This document shows positions 13,434 through 26,000 of a DNA stretch of 64,000 nucleotides, in pieces. The stretch is taken from the NCBI GenBank assembly GCA_950295325.1, contig OX485803.1:65423554-65487553 (forward strand), in the 5' to 3' direction. Below the pieces are notes generated by a model. That model was not told the DNA's origin and did not search any database. It saw nothing but the letters and a program-made list of their open reading frames with translations. Every line of letters starts with the position of its first letter. The first letter of the stretch is position 1. This DNA is from Polytrichum commune (Eukaryota; Streptophyta; Polytrichopsida; Polytrichales; Polytrichaceae). The position numbers were made by a program, and so were the translations under genes.

Positions 13434-16400
13434 GTCCAAGCCAACAAATTCACAATCACAAGCCAAATGCTACTCAAGGCCATTGAACCTCACAAGTTGA
13501 TAATCTGGCCTAACCTCAAAAGATCAGATTTGAAGTCTAAGCCAACAAATTCACAATCACAAGCCAAATGCTACTCAAGGCCATTGAACCTCACAAGTTG
13601 ATAATCTGGCCTAACCTCAAAAGATCAGATTTGAAGTCCAAGCCAGCAAATTCACAATCACAAGCCAAATGCTACTCAAGGCCATTGAACCTCACAAGTT
13701 GATAATCTGGCCTAACCTGAAAAGATCATATTTGAAGTCTAAGCCAACAAATTCACAATCACAAGCCAAATGCTACTCAAGGCCATTGAACCTCACAAGT
13801 TGATAATCTGGCCTAACCTGAAAAGATCATATTTGAAGTCTAAGCCAACAAATTCACAATCACAAGCCAAATGCTACTCAAGGCCATTGAACCTCACAAG
13901 TTGATAATCTGGCCTAACCTCAAAAGATCAGAGTTGAAGTCCAAGCCAGCAAATTCACAATCACAAGCCAAATGCTAGTCAAGGCCATTGAACCTCACAA
14001 GTTGATAATCTGGCCTAACCTCAAAAGATCAGAGTTGAAGTCTAAGCCAGCAAATTCACAATCACAAGCCAAATGCTAGTCAAGGCCATTGAACCTCACA
14101 AGTTGATAACCTGGCCTAACCTCAAAATATCAGAGTTGAAGTCTAAGCCAGCAAATTCACAATCACAAGCCAAATGCTACTCAAGGCCATTGAACCTCAC
14201 AAGTTGATAACCTGGCCTAACCTCAAAATATCAGAGTTGAAGTCCAAGCCAACAAATTCACAATCACAAGCCAAATGCTACTCAAGGCCATTGAACCTCA
14301 CAAGTTGATAATCTGGCCTAACCTCAAAAGATCAGATTTGAAGTCTAAGCCAGCAAATTCACAATCACAAGCCAAATGCTACTCAAGGCCATTGAACCTC
14401 ACAAGTTGATAATCTGGCCTAACCTCAAAAGATCAGAGTTGAAGTCTAAGCCAGCAAATTCACAATCACAAGCCAAATGCTACTCAAGGCCATTGAACCT
14501 CACAAGTTGATAATCTGGCCTAACCTCAAAAGATCAGAGTTGAAGTCTAAGCCAGCAAATTCACAATCACAAGCCAAATGCTAGTCAAGGCCATTGAACC
14601 TCACAAGTTGATAATCTGGCCTAACCTCAAAAGATCAGGGTTGAAGTCCAAGCCAGCAAATTCACAATCACAAGCCAAATGCTAGTCAAGGCCATTGAAC
14701 CTCACAAGTTGATAATCTGGCCTAACCTCAAAAGATCAGGGTTGAAGTCCAAGCCAGCAAATTCACAATCACAAGCCAAATGCTAGTCAAGGCCATTGAA
14801 CCTCACAAGTTGATAATCTGGCCTAACCTCAAAAGATCAGGGTTGAAGTCCAAGCCAGCAAATTCACAATCACAAGCCAAATGCTACTCAAGGCCATTGA
14901 ACCTCACAAGTTGATAATCTGGCCTAACCTCAAAATATCAGAGTTGAAGTCCAAGCCAACAAATTCACAATCACAAGCCAAATGCTACTCAAGGCCATTG
15001 AACCTCACAAGTTGATGACCTGGCCTAACCTCAAAAGATCAGAGTTGAAGTCCAAGCCAACAAATTCACAATCACAAGCCAAATGCTACTCAAGGCCATT
15101 GAACCTCACAAGTTGATAATCTGGCCTAACCTCAAAAGATCAGATTTGAAGTCTAAGCCAACAAATTCACAATCACAAGCCAAATGCTACTCAAGGCCAT
15201 TGAACCTCACAAGTTGATAATCTGGGCTAACCTCAAAATATCAGATTTGAAGTCTAAGCCAGCAAATTCACAATCACAAGCCAAATGCTACTCAAGGCCA
15301 TTGAACCTCACAAGTTGATAATCTGGCCTAACCTCAAAAGATCAGATTTGAAGTCTAAGCCAACAAATTCACAATCACAAGCCAAATGCTACTCAAGGCC
15401 ATTGAACCTCACAAGTTGATAATCTGGCCTAACCTGAAAAGATCATATTTGAAGTCTAAGCCAACAAATTCACAATCACAAGCCAAATGCTACTCAAGGC
15501 CATTGAACCTCACAAGTTGATAATCTGGCCTAACCTCAAAAGATCAGATTTGAAGTCTAAGCCAACAAATTCACAATCACAAGCCAAATGCTACTCAAGG
15601 CCATTGAACCTCAGAAGTTGATAATCAGGCCTAACCTCAAAAGATCAGATTTGAAGTCTAAGCCAACAAATTCACAATCACAAGCCAAATGCTACTCAAG
15701 GCCATTGAACCTCACAAGTTGATAATCTGGCCTAACCTCAAAAGATCAGAGTTGAAGTCCAAGCCAACAAATTCACAATCACAAGCCAAATGCTACTCAA
15801 GGCCATTGAACCTCACAAGTTGATAATCTGGGCTAACCTCAAAATATCAGAGTTGAAGTCCAAGCCAGCAAATTCACAATCACAAGCCAAATGCTACTCA
15901 AGGCCATTGAACCTCACAAGTTGATAATCTGGCCTAACCTCAAAAGATCAGATTTGAAGTCTAAGCCAACAAATTCACAATCACAAGCCAAATGCTACTC
16001 AAGGCCATTGAACCTCAGAAGTTGATAATCAGGCCTAACCTCAAAAGATCAGATTTGAAGTCTAAGCCAACAAATTCACAATCACAAGCCAAATGCTACT
16101 CAAGGCCATTGAACCTCACAAGTTGATAATCTGGGCTAACCTCAAAATATCAGATTTGAAGTCTAAGCCAGCAAATTCACAATCACAAGCCAAATGCTAC
16201 TCAAGGCCATTGAACCTCACAAGTTGATAATCTGGCCTAACCTCAAAAGATCAGATTTGAAGTCTAAGCCAACAAATTCACAATCACAAGCCAAATGCTA
16301 CTCAAGGCCATTGAACCTCACAAGTTGATAATCTGGCCTAACCTGAAAAGATCATATTTGAAGTCTAAGCCAACAAATTCACAATCACAAGCCAAATGCT

Positions 16401-17069
16401 ACTCAAGGCCATTGAACCTCACAAGTTGATAATCTGGCCTAACCTCAAAAGATCAGATTTGAAGTCTAAGCCAACAAATTCACAATCACAAGCCAAATGC
16501 TACTCAAGGCCATTGAACCTCACAAGTTGATAATCTGGCCTAACCTCAAAATATCAGAGTTGAAGTCCAAGCCAGCAAATTCACAATCACAAGCCAAATG
16601 CTACTCAAGGCCATTGAACCTCACAAGTTGATAATCTGGCCTAACCTCAAAATATCAGAGTTGAAGTCCAAGCCAGCAAATTCACAATCACAAGCCAAAT
16701 GCTACTCAAGGCCATTGAACCTCACAAGTTGATAATCTGGCCTAACCTCAAAATATCAGAGTTGAAGTCCAAGCCAGCAAATTCACAATCACAAGCCAAA
16801 TGCTACTCAAGGCCATTGAACCTCACAAGTTGATAATGTGGCCTAACCTCAAAAGATCAGATTTGAAGTCCAAGCCAACAAATTCACAATCACAAGCCAA
16901 ATGCTACTGAAGGCCATTGAACCTCACAAGTTGATAATCTGGCCTAACCTCAAAAGATCAGATTTGAAGTCTAAGCCAACAAATTCACAATCACAAGCCA
17001 AATGCTACTCAAGGCCATTGAACCTCACAAGTTGATAATCTGGCCTAACCTCAAAATATTAGAGTTGAA
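13434..17069 (+). repeat. Array domain B, copy 1: transitional block
   Basis: The barcode changes here. Y' tails (cctgaaaagatcatat) and G tails alternate, a run of ctag monomers with gatcagggttgaag tails occupies about 14.6-14.9 kb, and tctgggcta variants occur at 15221, 15827 and 16130. A small local four-monomer repeat is marked by the rare cctcagaag change at 15611 and 16015 (404 bases apart). The monomer order recurs downstream at 20.4-23.0 kb: the offset is 68 monomers at 13636/20504, 67 at the gatgacctgg marker (15014/21781), and 59 by the L tail at 17056/23015. The stepwise offset drop means whole monomers were gained in this copy or lost in the other. Confidence 0.7.
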
Positions 17070-19089
17070 GTCTAAGCCAGCAAATTCACAATCACAAGCC
17101 AAATGCTACTCAAGGCCATTGAACCTCACAAGTTGATAATCTGGCCTAACCTCAAAAGATCAGAGTTGAAGTCTAAGCCAACAAATTCACAATCACAAGC
17201 CAAATGCTACTCAAGGCCATTGAACCTCACAAGTTGATAATCTGGCCTAACCTCAAAAGATCAGAGTTGAAGTCCAAGCCAGCAAATTCACAATCACAAG
17301 CCAAATGCTACTCAAGGCCATTGAACCTCACAAGTTGATAATCTGGCCTAACCTCAAAAGATCAGATTTGAAGTCTAAGCCAATAAATTCACAATCACAA
17401 GCCAAATGCTACTCAAGGCCATTGAACCTCACAAGTTGATAATCTGGCCTAACCTCAAAATATCAGAGTTGAAGTCCAAGCCAGCAAATTCACAATCACA
17501 AGCCAAATGCTACTCAAGGCCATTGAACCTCACAAGTTGATAATCTGGCCTAACCTCAAAAGATCAGATTTGAAGTCTAAGCCAACAAATTCACAATCAC
17601 AAGCCAAATGCTACTGAAGGCCATTGAACCTCACAAGTTGATAATCTGGCCTAACCTCAAAAGATCATATTTGAAGTCTAAGCCAACAAATTCACAATCA
17701 CAAGCCAAATGCTACTCAAGGCCATTGAACCTCACAAGTTGATAATCTGGCCTAACCTCAAAAGATCAGAGTTGAAGTCTAAGCCAACAAATTCACAATC
17801 ACAAGCCAAATGCTACTCAAGGCCATTGAACCTCACAAGTTGATAATCTGGCCTAACCTCAAAAGATCAGAGTTGAAGTCTAAGCCAACAAATTCACAAT
17901 CACAAGCCAAATGCTATTCAAGGCCATTGAACCTCACAAGTTGATAATCTGGCCTAACCTCAAAAGATCAGAGTTGAAGTCCAAGCCAGCAAATTCACAA
18001 TCACAAGCCAAATGCTACTCAAGGCCATTGAACCTCACAAGTTGATCATCTGGCCTAACCTCAAAAGATCATATTTGAAGTCTAAGCCAACAAATTCACA
18101 ATCACAAGCCAAATGCTACTCAAGGCCATTGAACCTCACAAGTTGATAATCTGGCCTAACCTCAAAATATTAGAGTTGAAGTCTAAGCCAGCAAATTCAC
18201 AATCACAAGCCAAATGCTACTCAAGGCCATTGAACCTCACAAGTTGATAATCTGGCCTAACCTCAAAAGATCAGAGTTGAAGTCTAAGCCAACAAATTCA
18301 CAATCACAAGCCAAATGCTACTGAAGGCCATTGAACCTCACAAGTTGATAATCTGGCCTAACCTCAAAAGATCAGATTTGAAGTCTAAGCCAACAAATTC
18401 ACAATCACAAGCCAAATGCTACTCAAGGCCATTGAACCTCACAAGTTGATAATCTGGCCTAACCTCAAAAGATCAGATTTGAAGTCCAAGCCAGCAAATT
18501 CACAATCACAAGCCAAATGCTACTCAAGGCCATTGAACCTCACAAGTTGATAATCTGGCCTAACCTGAAAAGATCATATTTGAAGTCTAAGCCAACAAAT
18601 TCACAATCACAAGCCAAATGCTACTCAAGGCCATTGAACCTCACAAGTTGATAATCTGGCCTAACCTCAAAAGATCATATTTGAAGTCTAAGCCAACAAA
18701 TTCACAATCACAAGCCAAATGCTACTCAAGGCCATTGAACCTCACAAGTTGATAATCTGGCCTAACCTCAAAAGATCAGAGTTGAAGTCCAAGCCAGCAA
18801 ATTCACAATCACAAGCCAAATGCTACTCAAGGCCATTGAACCTCACAAGTTGATAATCTGGCCTAACCTCAAAAGATCAGAGTTGAAGTCTAAGCCAGCA
18901 AATTCACAATCACAAGCCAAATGCTAGTCAAGGCCATTGAACCTCACAAGTTGATAATCTGGCCTAACCTCAAAAGATCAGAGTTGAAGTCCAAGCCAGC
19001 AAATTCACAATCACAAGCCAAATGCTAGTCAAGGCCATTGAACCTCACAAGTTGATAATCTGGCCTAACCTCAAAATATTAGAGTTGAA
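17070..19089 (+). repeat. 20-monomer block, copy 1 (2,020 bp)
   Basis: Monomers 170-189 recur as monomers 190 onward. Markers at exactly 2,020 bases are the L tails 17056/19076 and 18167/20187 and the AATAAA-creating monomer 17381/19401. A private c-to-t change gives gctattc at 17917, and a gatcatctgg variant lies near 18047. The unit contains two L tails 9-11 monomers apart, so it is itself composed of two related sub-blocks of about ten monomers. Confidence 0.78.
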
Positions 19090-20907
19090 GTCTAAGCCAG
19101 CAAATTCACAATCACAAGCCAAATGCTACTCAAGGCCATTGAACCTCACAAGTTGATAATCTGGCCTAACCTCAAAAGATCAGAGTTGAAGTCTAAGCCA
19201 ACAAATTCACAATCACAAGCCAAATGCTACTCAAGGCCATTGAACCTCACAAGTTGATAATCTGGCCTAACCTCAAAAGATCAGAGTTGAAGTCCAAGCC
19301 AGCAAATTCACAATCACAAGCCAAATGCTACTCAAGGCCATTGAACCTCACAAGTTGATAATCTGGCCTAACCTCAAAAGATCAGATTTGAAGTCTAAGC
19401 CAATAAATTCACAATCACAAGCCAAATGCTACTCAAGGCCATTGAACCTCACAAGTTGATAATCTGGCCTAACCTCAAAATATCAGAGTTGAAGTCCAAG
19501 CCAGCAAATTCACAATCACAAGCCAAATGCTACTCAAGGCCATTGAACCTCACAAGTTGATAATCTGGCCTAACCTCAAAAGATCAGATTTGAAGTCTAA
19601 GCCAACAAATTCACAATCAGAAGCCAAATGCTACTCAAGGCCATTGAACCTCACAAGTTGATAATCTGGCCTAACCTCAAAAGATCATATTTGAAGTCTA
19701 AGCCAACAAATTCACAATCACAAGCCAAATGCTACTCAAGGCCATTGAACCTCACAAGTTGATAATCTGGCCTAACCTCAAAAGATCAGAGTTGAAGTCT
19801 AAGCCAACAAATTCACAATCACAAGCCAAATGCTACTCAAGGCCATTGAACCTCACAAGTTGATAATCTGGCCTAACCTCAAAAGATCAGAGTTGAAGTC
19901 TAAGCCAACAAATTCACAATCACAAGCCAAATGCTACTCAAGGCCATTGAACCTCACAAGTTGATAATCTGGCCTAACCTCAAAAGATCAGAGTTGAAGT
20001 CCAAGCCAGCAAATTCACAATCACAAGCCAAATGCTACTCAAGGCCATTGAACCTCACAAGTTGATAATCTGGCCTAACCTCAAAAGATCATATTTGAAG
20101 TCTAAGCCAACAAATTCACAATCACAAGCCAAATGCTACTCAAGGCCATTGAACCTCACAAGTTGATAATCTGGCCTAACCTCAAAATATTAGAGTTGAA
20201 GTCTAAGCCAGCAAATTCACAATCACAAGCCAAATGCTACTCAAGGCCATTGAACCTCACAAGTTGATAATCTGGCCTAACCTCAAAAGATCAGAGTTGA
20301 AGTCTAAGCCAACAAATTCACAATCACAAGCCAAATGCTACTCAAGGCCATTGAACCTCACAAGTTGATAATCTGGCCTAACCTCAAAAGATCAGATTTG
20401 AAGTCTAAGCCAACAAATTCACAATCACAAGCCAAATGCTACTCAAGGCCATTGAACCTCACAAGTTGATAATCAGGCCTAACCTCAAAAGATCAGATTT
20501 GAAGTCCAAGCCAGCAAATTCACAATCACAAGCCAAATGCTACTCAAGGCCATTGAACCTCACAAGTTGATAATCTGGCCTAACCTGAAAAGATCATATT
20601 TGAAGTCTAAGCCAACAAATTCACAATCACAAGCCAAATGCTACTCAAGGCCATTGAACCTCACAAGTTGATAATCTGGCCTAACCTGAAAAGATCATAT
20701 TTGAAGTCTAAGCCAACAAATTCACAATCACAAGCCAAATGCTACTCAAGGCCATTGAACCTCACAAGTTGATAATCTGGCCTAACCTCAAAAGATCAGA
20801 GTTGAAGTCCAAGCCAGCAAATTCACAATCACAAGCCAAATGCTAGTCAAGGCCATTGAACCTCACAAGTTGATAATCTGGCCTAACCTCAAAAGATCAG
20901 AGTTGAA
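19090..20907 (+). repeat. 20-monomer block, copy 2 (about 18 monomers)
   Basis: Monomers 190-207 follow the order of 170-187: cagc/G, caac/G, gtcc-cagc/T, the AATAAA monomer with K tail at 19393, T, Y, G, G, G, Y, L at 20187. A private change gives tcagaagcc near 19619. From about monomer 204 the sequence also fits the domain B order, so the end is a fusion point between two amplification histories rather than a sharp break. Confidence 0.7.
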
Positions 20908-23028
20908 GTCTAAGCCAGCAAATTCACAATCACAAGCCAAATGCTAGTCAAGGCCATTGAACCTCACAAGTTGATAACCTGGCCTAACCTCAAAATATCA
21001 GAGTTGAAGTCTAAGCCAGCAAATTCACAATCACAAGCCAAATGCTACTCAAGGCCATTGAACCTCACAAGTTGATAACCTGGCCTAACCTCAAAATATC
21101 AGAGTTGAAGTCCAAGCCAACAAATTCACAATCACAAGCCAAATGCTACTCAAGGCCATTGAACCTCACAAGTTGATGATCTGGCCTAACCTCAAAAGAT
21201 CAGATTTGAAGTCTAAGCCAACAAATTCACAATCACAAGCCAAATGCTACTCAAGGCCATTGAACCTCACAAGTTGATAATCTGGCCTAACCTCAAAATA
21301 TCAGAGTTGAAGTCTAAGCCAACAAATTCACAATCACAAGCCAAATGCTACTCAAGGCCATTGAACCTCACAAGTTGATAATCTGGCCTAACCTCAAAAG
21401 ATCAGAGTTGAAGTCTAAGCCAGCAAATTCACAATCACAAGCCAAATGCTACTCAAGGCCATTGAACCTCACAAGTTGATAATCTGGCCTAACCTCAAAA
21501 GATCAGAGTTGAAGTCTAAGCCAGCAAATTCACAATCACAAGCCAAATGCTAGTCAAGGCCATTGAACCTCACAAGTTGATAATCTGGCCTAACCTCAAA
21601 AGATCAGGGTTGAAGTCCAAGCCAGCAAATTCACAATCACAAGCCAAATGCTAGTCAAGGCCATTGAACCTCACAAGTTGATAATCTGGCCTAACCTCAA
21701 AATATCAGAGTTGAAGTCCAAGCCAGCAAATTCACAATCACAAGCCAAATGCTACTCAAGGCCATTGAACCTCACAAGTTGATGACCTGGCCTAACCTCA
21801 AAAGATCAGAGTTGAAGTCCAAGCCAACAAATTCACAATCACAAGCCAAATGCTACTCAAGGCCATTGAACCTCACAAGTTGATAATCTGGCCTAACCTC
21901 AAAAGATCAGATTTGAAGTCTAAGCCAACAAATTCACAATCACAAGCCAAATGCTACTCAAGGCCATTGAACCTCACAAGTTGATAATCTGGCCTAACCT
22001 CAAAATATCAGATTTGAAGTCCAAGCCAGCAAATTCACAATCACAAGCCAAATGCTACTCAAGGCCATTGAACCTCACAAGTTGATAATCTGGCCTAACC
22101 TCAAAAGATCAGATTTGAAGTCTAAGCCAACAAATTCACAATCACAAGCCAAATGCTACTCAAGGCCATTGAACCTCACAAGTTGATAATCTGGCCTAAC
22201 CTGAAAAGATCATATTTGAAGTCTAAGCCAACAAATTCACAATCACAAGCCAAATGCTACTCAAGGCCATTGAACCTCACAAGTTGATAATCTGGCCTAA
22301 CCTCAAAAGATCAGATTTGAAGTCTAACCCAACAAATTCACAATCACAAGCCAAATGCTACTCAAGGCCATTGAACCTCACAAGTTGATAATCAGGCCTA
22401 ACCTCAAAAGATCAGATTTGAAGTCTAAGCCAACAAATTCACAATCACAAGCCAAATGCTACTCAAGGCCATTGAACCTCACAAGTTGATAATCTGGCCT
22501 AACCTCAAAATATCAGAGTTGAAGTCCAAGCCAGCAAATTCACAATCACAAGCCAAATGCTACTCAAGGCCATTGAACCTCACAAGTTGATAACCTGGCC
22601 TAACCTCAAAATATCAGAGTTGAAGTCCAAGCCAGCAAATTCACAATCACAAGCCAAATGCTACTCAAGGCCATTGAACCTCACAAGTTGATAATCTGGC
22701 CTAACCTCAAAATATCAGAGTTGAAGTCCAAGCCAGCAAATTCACAATCACAAGCCAAATGCTACTCAAGGCCATTGAACCTCACAAGTTGATAATGTGG
22801 CCTAACCTCAAAAGATCAGATTTGAAGTCCAAGCCAACAAATTCACAATCACAAGCCAAATGCTACTGAAGGCCATTGAACCTCACAAGTTGATAATCTG
22901 GCCTAACCTCAAAAGATCAGATTTGAAGTCTAAGCCAACAAATTCACAATCACAAGCCAAATGCTACTCAAGGCCATTGAACCTCACAAGTTGATAATCT
23001 GGCCTAACCTCAAAATATTAGAGTTGAA
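20403..23028 (+). repeat. Array domain B, copy 2
   Basis: This stretch repeats the class order of 13.5-17.07 kb: gtcc/cagc with Y' tail at 20504, a ctag/G monomer at 20807, a ctag/aacct/K monomer at 20908, a cagc/aacct/K monomer at 21009, gatgacctgg at 21781, and a K-like tail ending in cagatttg near 22010 that matches 15240. It lacks the tctgggcta state and the four-monomer cagaag expansion seen in copy 1, so it is about nine monomers shorter. Its left boundary merges with the 20-monomer duplication in domain C, so the start is approximate. Confidence 0.65.
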
Positions 23029-26000
23029 GTCTAAGCCAGCAAATTCACAATCACAAGCCAAATGCTACTCAAGGCCATTGAACCTCACAAGTTGATAATC
23101 TGGCCTAACCTCAAAAGATCAGAGTTGAAGTCTAAGCCAACAAATTCACAATCACAAGCCAAATGCTACTCAAGGCCATTGAACCTCACAAGTTGATAAT
23201 CTGGCCTAACCTCAAAAGATCAGAGTTGAAGTCCAAGCCAGCAAATTCACAATCACAAGCCAAATGCTACTCAAGGCCATTGAACCTCACAAGTTGATAA
23301 TCTGGCCTAACCTCAAAAGATCAGATTTGAAGTCTAAGCCAATAAATTCACAATCACAAGCCAAATGCTACTCAAGGCCATTGAACCTCACAAGTTGATA
23401 ATCTGGCCTAACCTCAAAATATCAGAGTTGAAGTCCAAGCCAGCAAATTCACAATCACAAGCCAAATGCTACTCAAGGCCATTGAACCTCACAAGTTGAT
23501 AATCTGGCCTAACCTCAAAAGATCAGATTTGAAGTCTAAGCCAACAAATTCACAATCACAAGCCAAATGCTACTCAAGGCCATTGAACCTCACAAGTTGA
23601 TAATCAGGCCTAACCTCAAAAGATCAGATTTGAAGTCTAAGCCAACAAATTCACAATCACAAGCCAAATGCTACTCAAGGCCATTGAACCTCACAAGTTG
23701 ATAATCTGGCCTAACCTCAAAATATCAGAGTTGAAGTCCAAGCCAGCAAATTCACAATCACAAGCCAAATGCTACTCAAGGCCATTGAACCTCACAAGTT
23801 GATAACCTGGCCTAACCTCAAAATATCAGAGTTGAAGTCCAAGCCAGCAAATTCACAATCACAAGCCAAATGCTACTCAAGGCCATTGAACCTCACAAGT
23901 TGATAATCTGGCCTAACCTCAAAATATCAGAGTTGAAGTCCAAGCCAGCAAATTCACAATCACAAGCCAAATGCTACTCAAGGCCATTGAACCTCACAAG
24001 TTGATAATGTGGCCTAACCTCAAAAGATCAGATTTGAAGTCCAAGCCAACAAATTCACAATCACAAGCCAAATGCTACTCAAGGCCATTGAACCTCACAA
24101 GTTGATAATCTGGCCTAACCTCAAAAGATCAGATTTGAAGTCTAAGCCAACAAATTCACAATCACAAGCCAAATGCTACTCAAGGCCATTGAACCTCACA
24201 AGTTGATAATCTGGCCTAACCTCAAAATATTAGAGTTGAAGTCTAAGCCAGCAAATTCACAATCACAAGCCAAATGCTACTCAAGGCCATTGAACCTCAC
24301 AAGTTGATAATCTGGCCTAACCTCAAAAGATCAGAGTTGAAGTCTAAGCCAACAAATTCACAATCACAAGCCAAATGCTACTCAAGGCCATTGAACCTCA
24401 CAAGTTGATAATCTGGCCTAACCTCAAAAGATCAGAGTTGAAGTCCAAGCCAGCAAATTCACAATCACAAGCCAAATGCTACTCAAGGCCATTGAACCTC
24501 ACAAGTTGATAATCTGGCCTAACCTCAAAAGATCAGATTTGAAGTCTAAGCCAATAAATTCACAATCACAAGCCAAATGCTACTCAAGGCCATTGAACCT
24601 CACAAGTTGATAATCTGGCCTAACCTCAAAATATCAGAGTTGAAGTCCAAGCCAGCAAATTCACAATCACAAGCCAAATGCTACTCAAGGCCATTGAACC
24701 TCACAAGTTGATAATCTGGCCTAACCTCAAAAGATCAGATTTGAAGTCTAAGCCAACAAATTCACAATCACAAGCCAAATGCTACTGAAGGCCATTGAAC
24801 CTCACAAGTTGATAATCTGGCCTAACCTCAAAAGATCAGATTTGAAGTCTAAGCCAACAAATTCACAATCACAAGCCAAATGCTACTCAAGGCCATTGAA
24901 CCTCACAAGTTGATAATCTGGCCTAACCTCAAAAGATCAGAGTTGAAGTCTAAGCCAACAAATTCACAATCACAAGCCAAATGCTACTCAAGGCCATTGA
25001 ACCTCACAAGTTGATAATCTGGCCTAACCTCAAAAGATCAGAGTTGAAGTCTAAGCCAACAAATTCACAATCACAAGCCAAATGCTACTCAAGGCCATTG
25101 AACCTCACAAGTTGATAATTTGGCCTAACCTCAAAAGATCAGAGTTGAAGTCCAAGCCAGCAAATTCACAATCACAAGCCAAATGCTACTCAAGGCCATT
25201 GAACCTCACAAGTTGATAATCTGGCCTAACCTCAAAAGATCATATTTGAAGTCTAAGCCAACAAATTCACAATCACAAGCCAAATGCTACTCAAGGCCAT
25301 TGAACCTCACAAGTTGATAATCTGGCCTAACCTCAAAATATTAGAGTTGAAGTCTAAGCCAGCAAATTCACAATCACAAGCCAAATGCTACTCAAGGCCA
25401 TTGAACCTCACAAGTTGATAATCTGGCCTAACCTCAAAAGATCAGAGTTGAAGTCTAAGCCAACAAATTCACAATCACAAGCCAAATGCTACTCAAGGCC
25501 ATTGAACCTCACAAGTTGATAATCTGGCCTAACCTCAAAAGATCAGAGTTGAAGTCCAAGCCAGCAAATTCACAATCACAAGCCAAATGCTACTCAAGGC
25601 CATTGAACCTCACAAGTTGATAATCTGGCCTAACCTCAAAATATCAGAGTTGAAGTCCAAGCCAGCAAATTCACAATCACAAGCCAAATGCTACTCAAGG
25701 CCATTGAACCTCACAAGTTGATAATCTGGCCTAACCTCAAAAGATCAGATTTGAAGTCTAAGCCAACAAATTCACAATCACAAGCCAAATGCTACTGAAG
25801 GCCATTGAACCTCACAAGTTGATAATCTGGCCTAACCTCAAAAGATCATATTTGAAGTCTAAGCCAACAAATTCACAATCACAAGCCAAATGCTACTCAA
25901 GGCCATTGAACCTCACAAGTTGATAATCTGGCCTAACCTCAAAAGATCAGAGTTGAAGTCTAAGCCAACAAATTCACAATCACAAGCCAAATGCTACTCA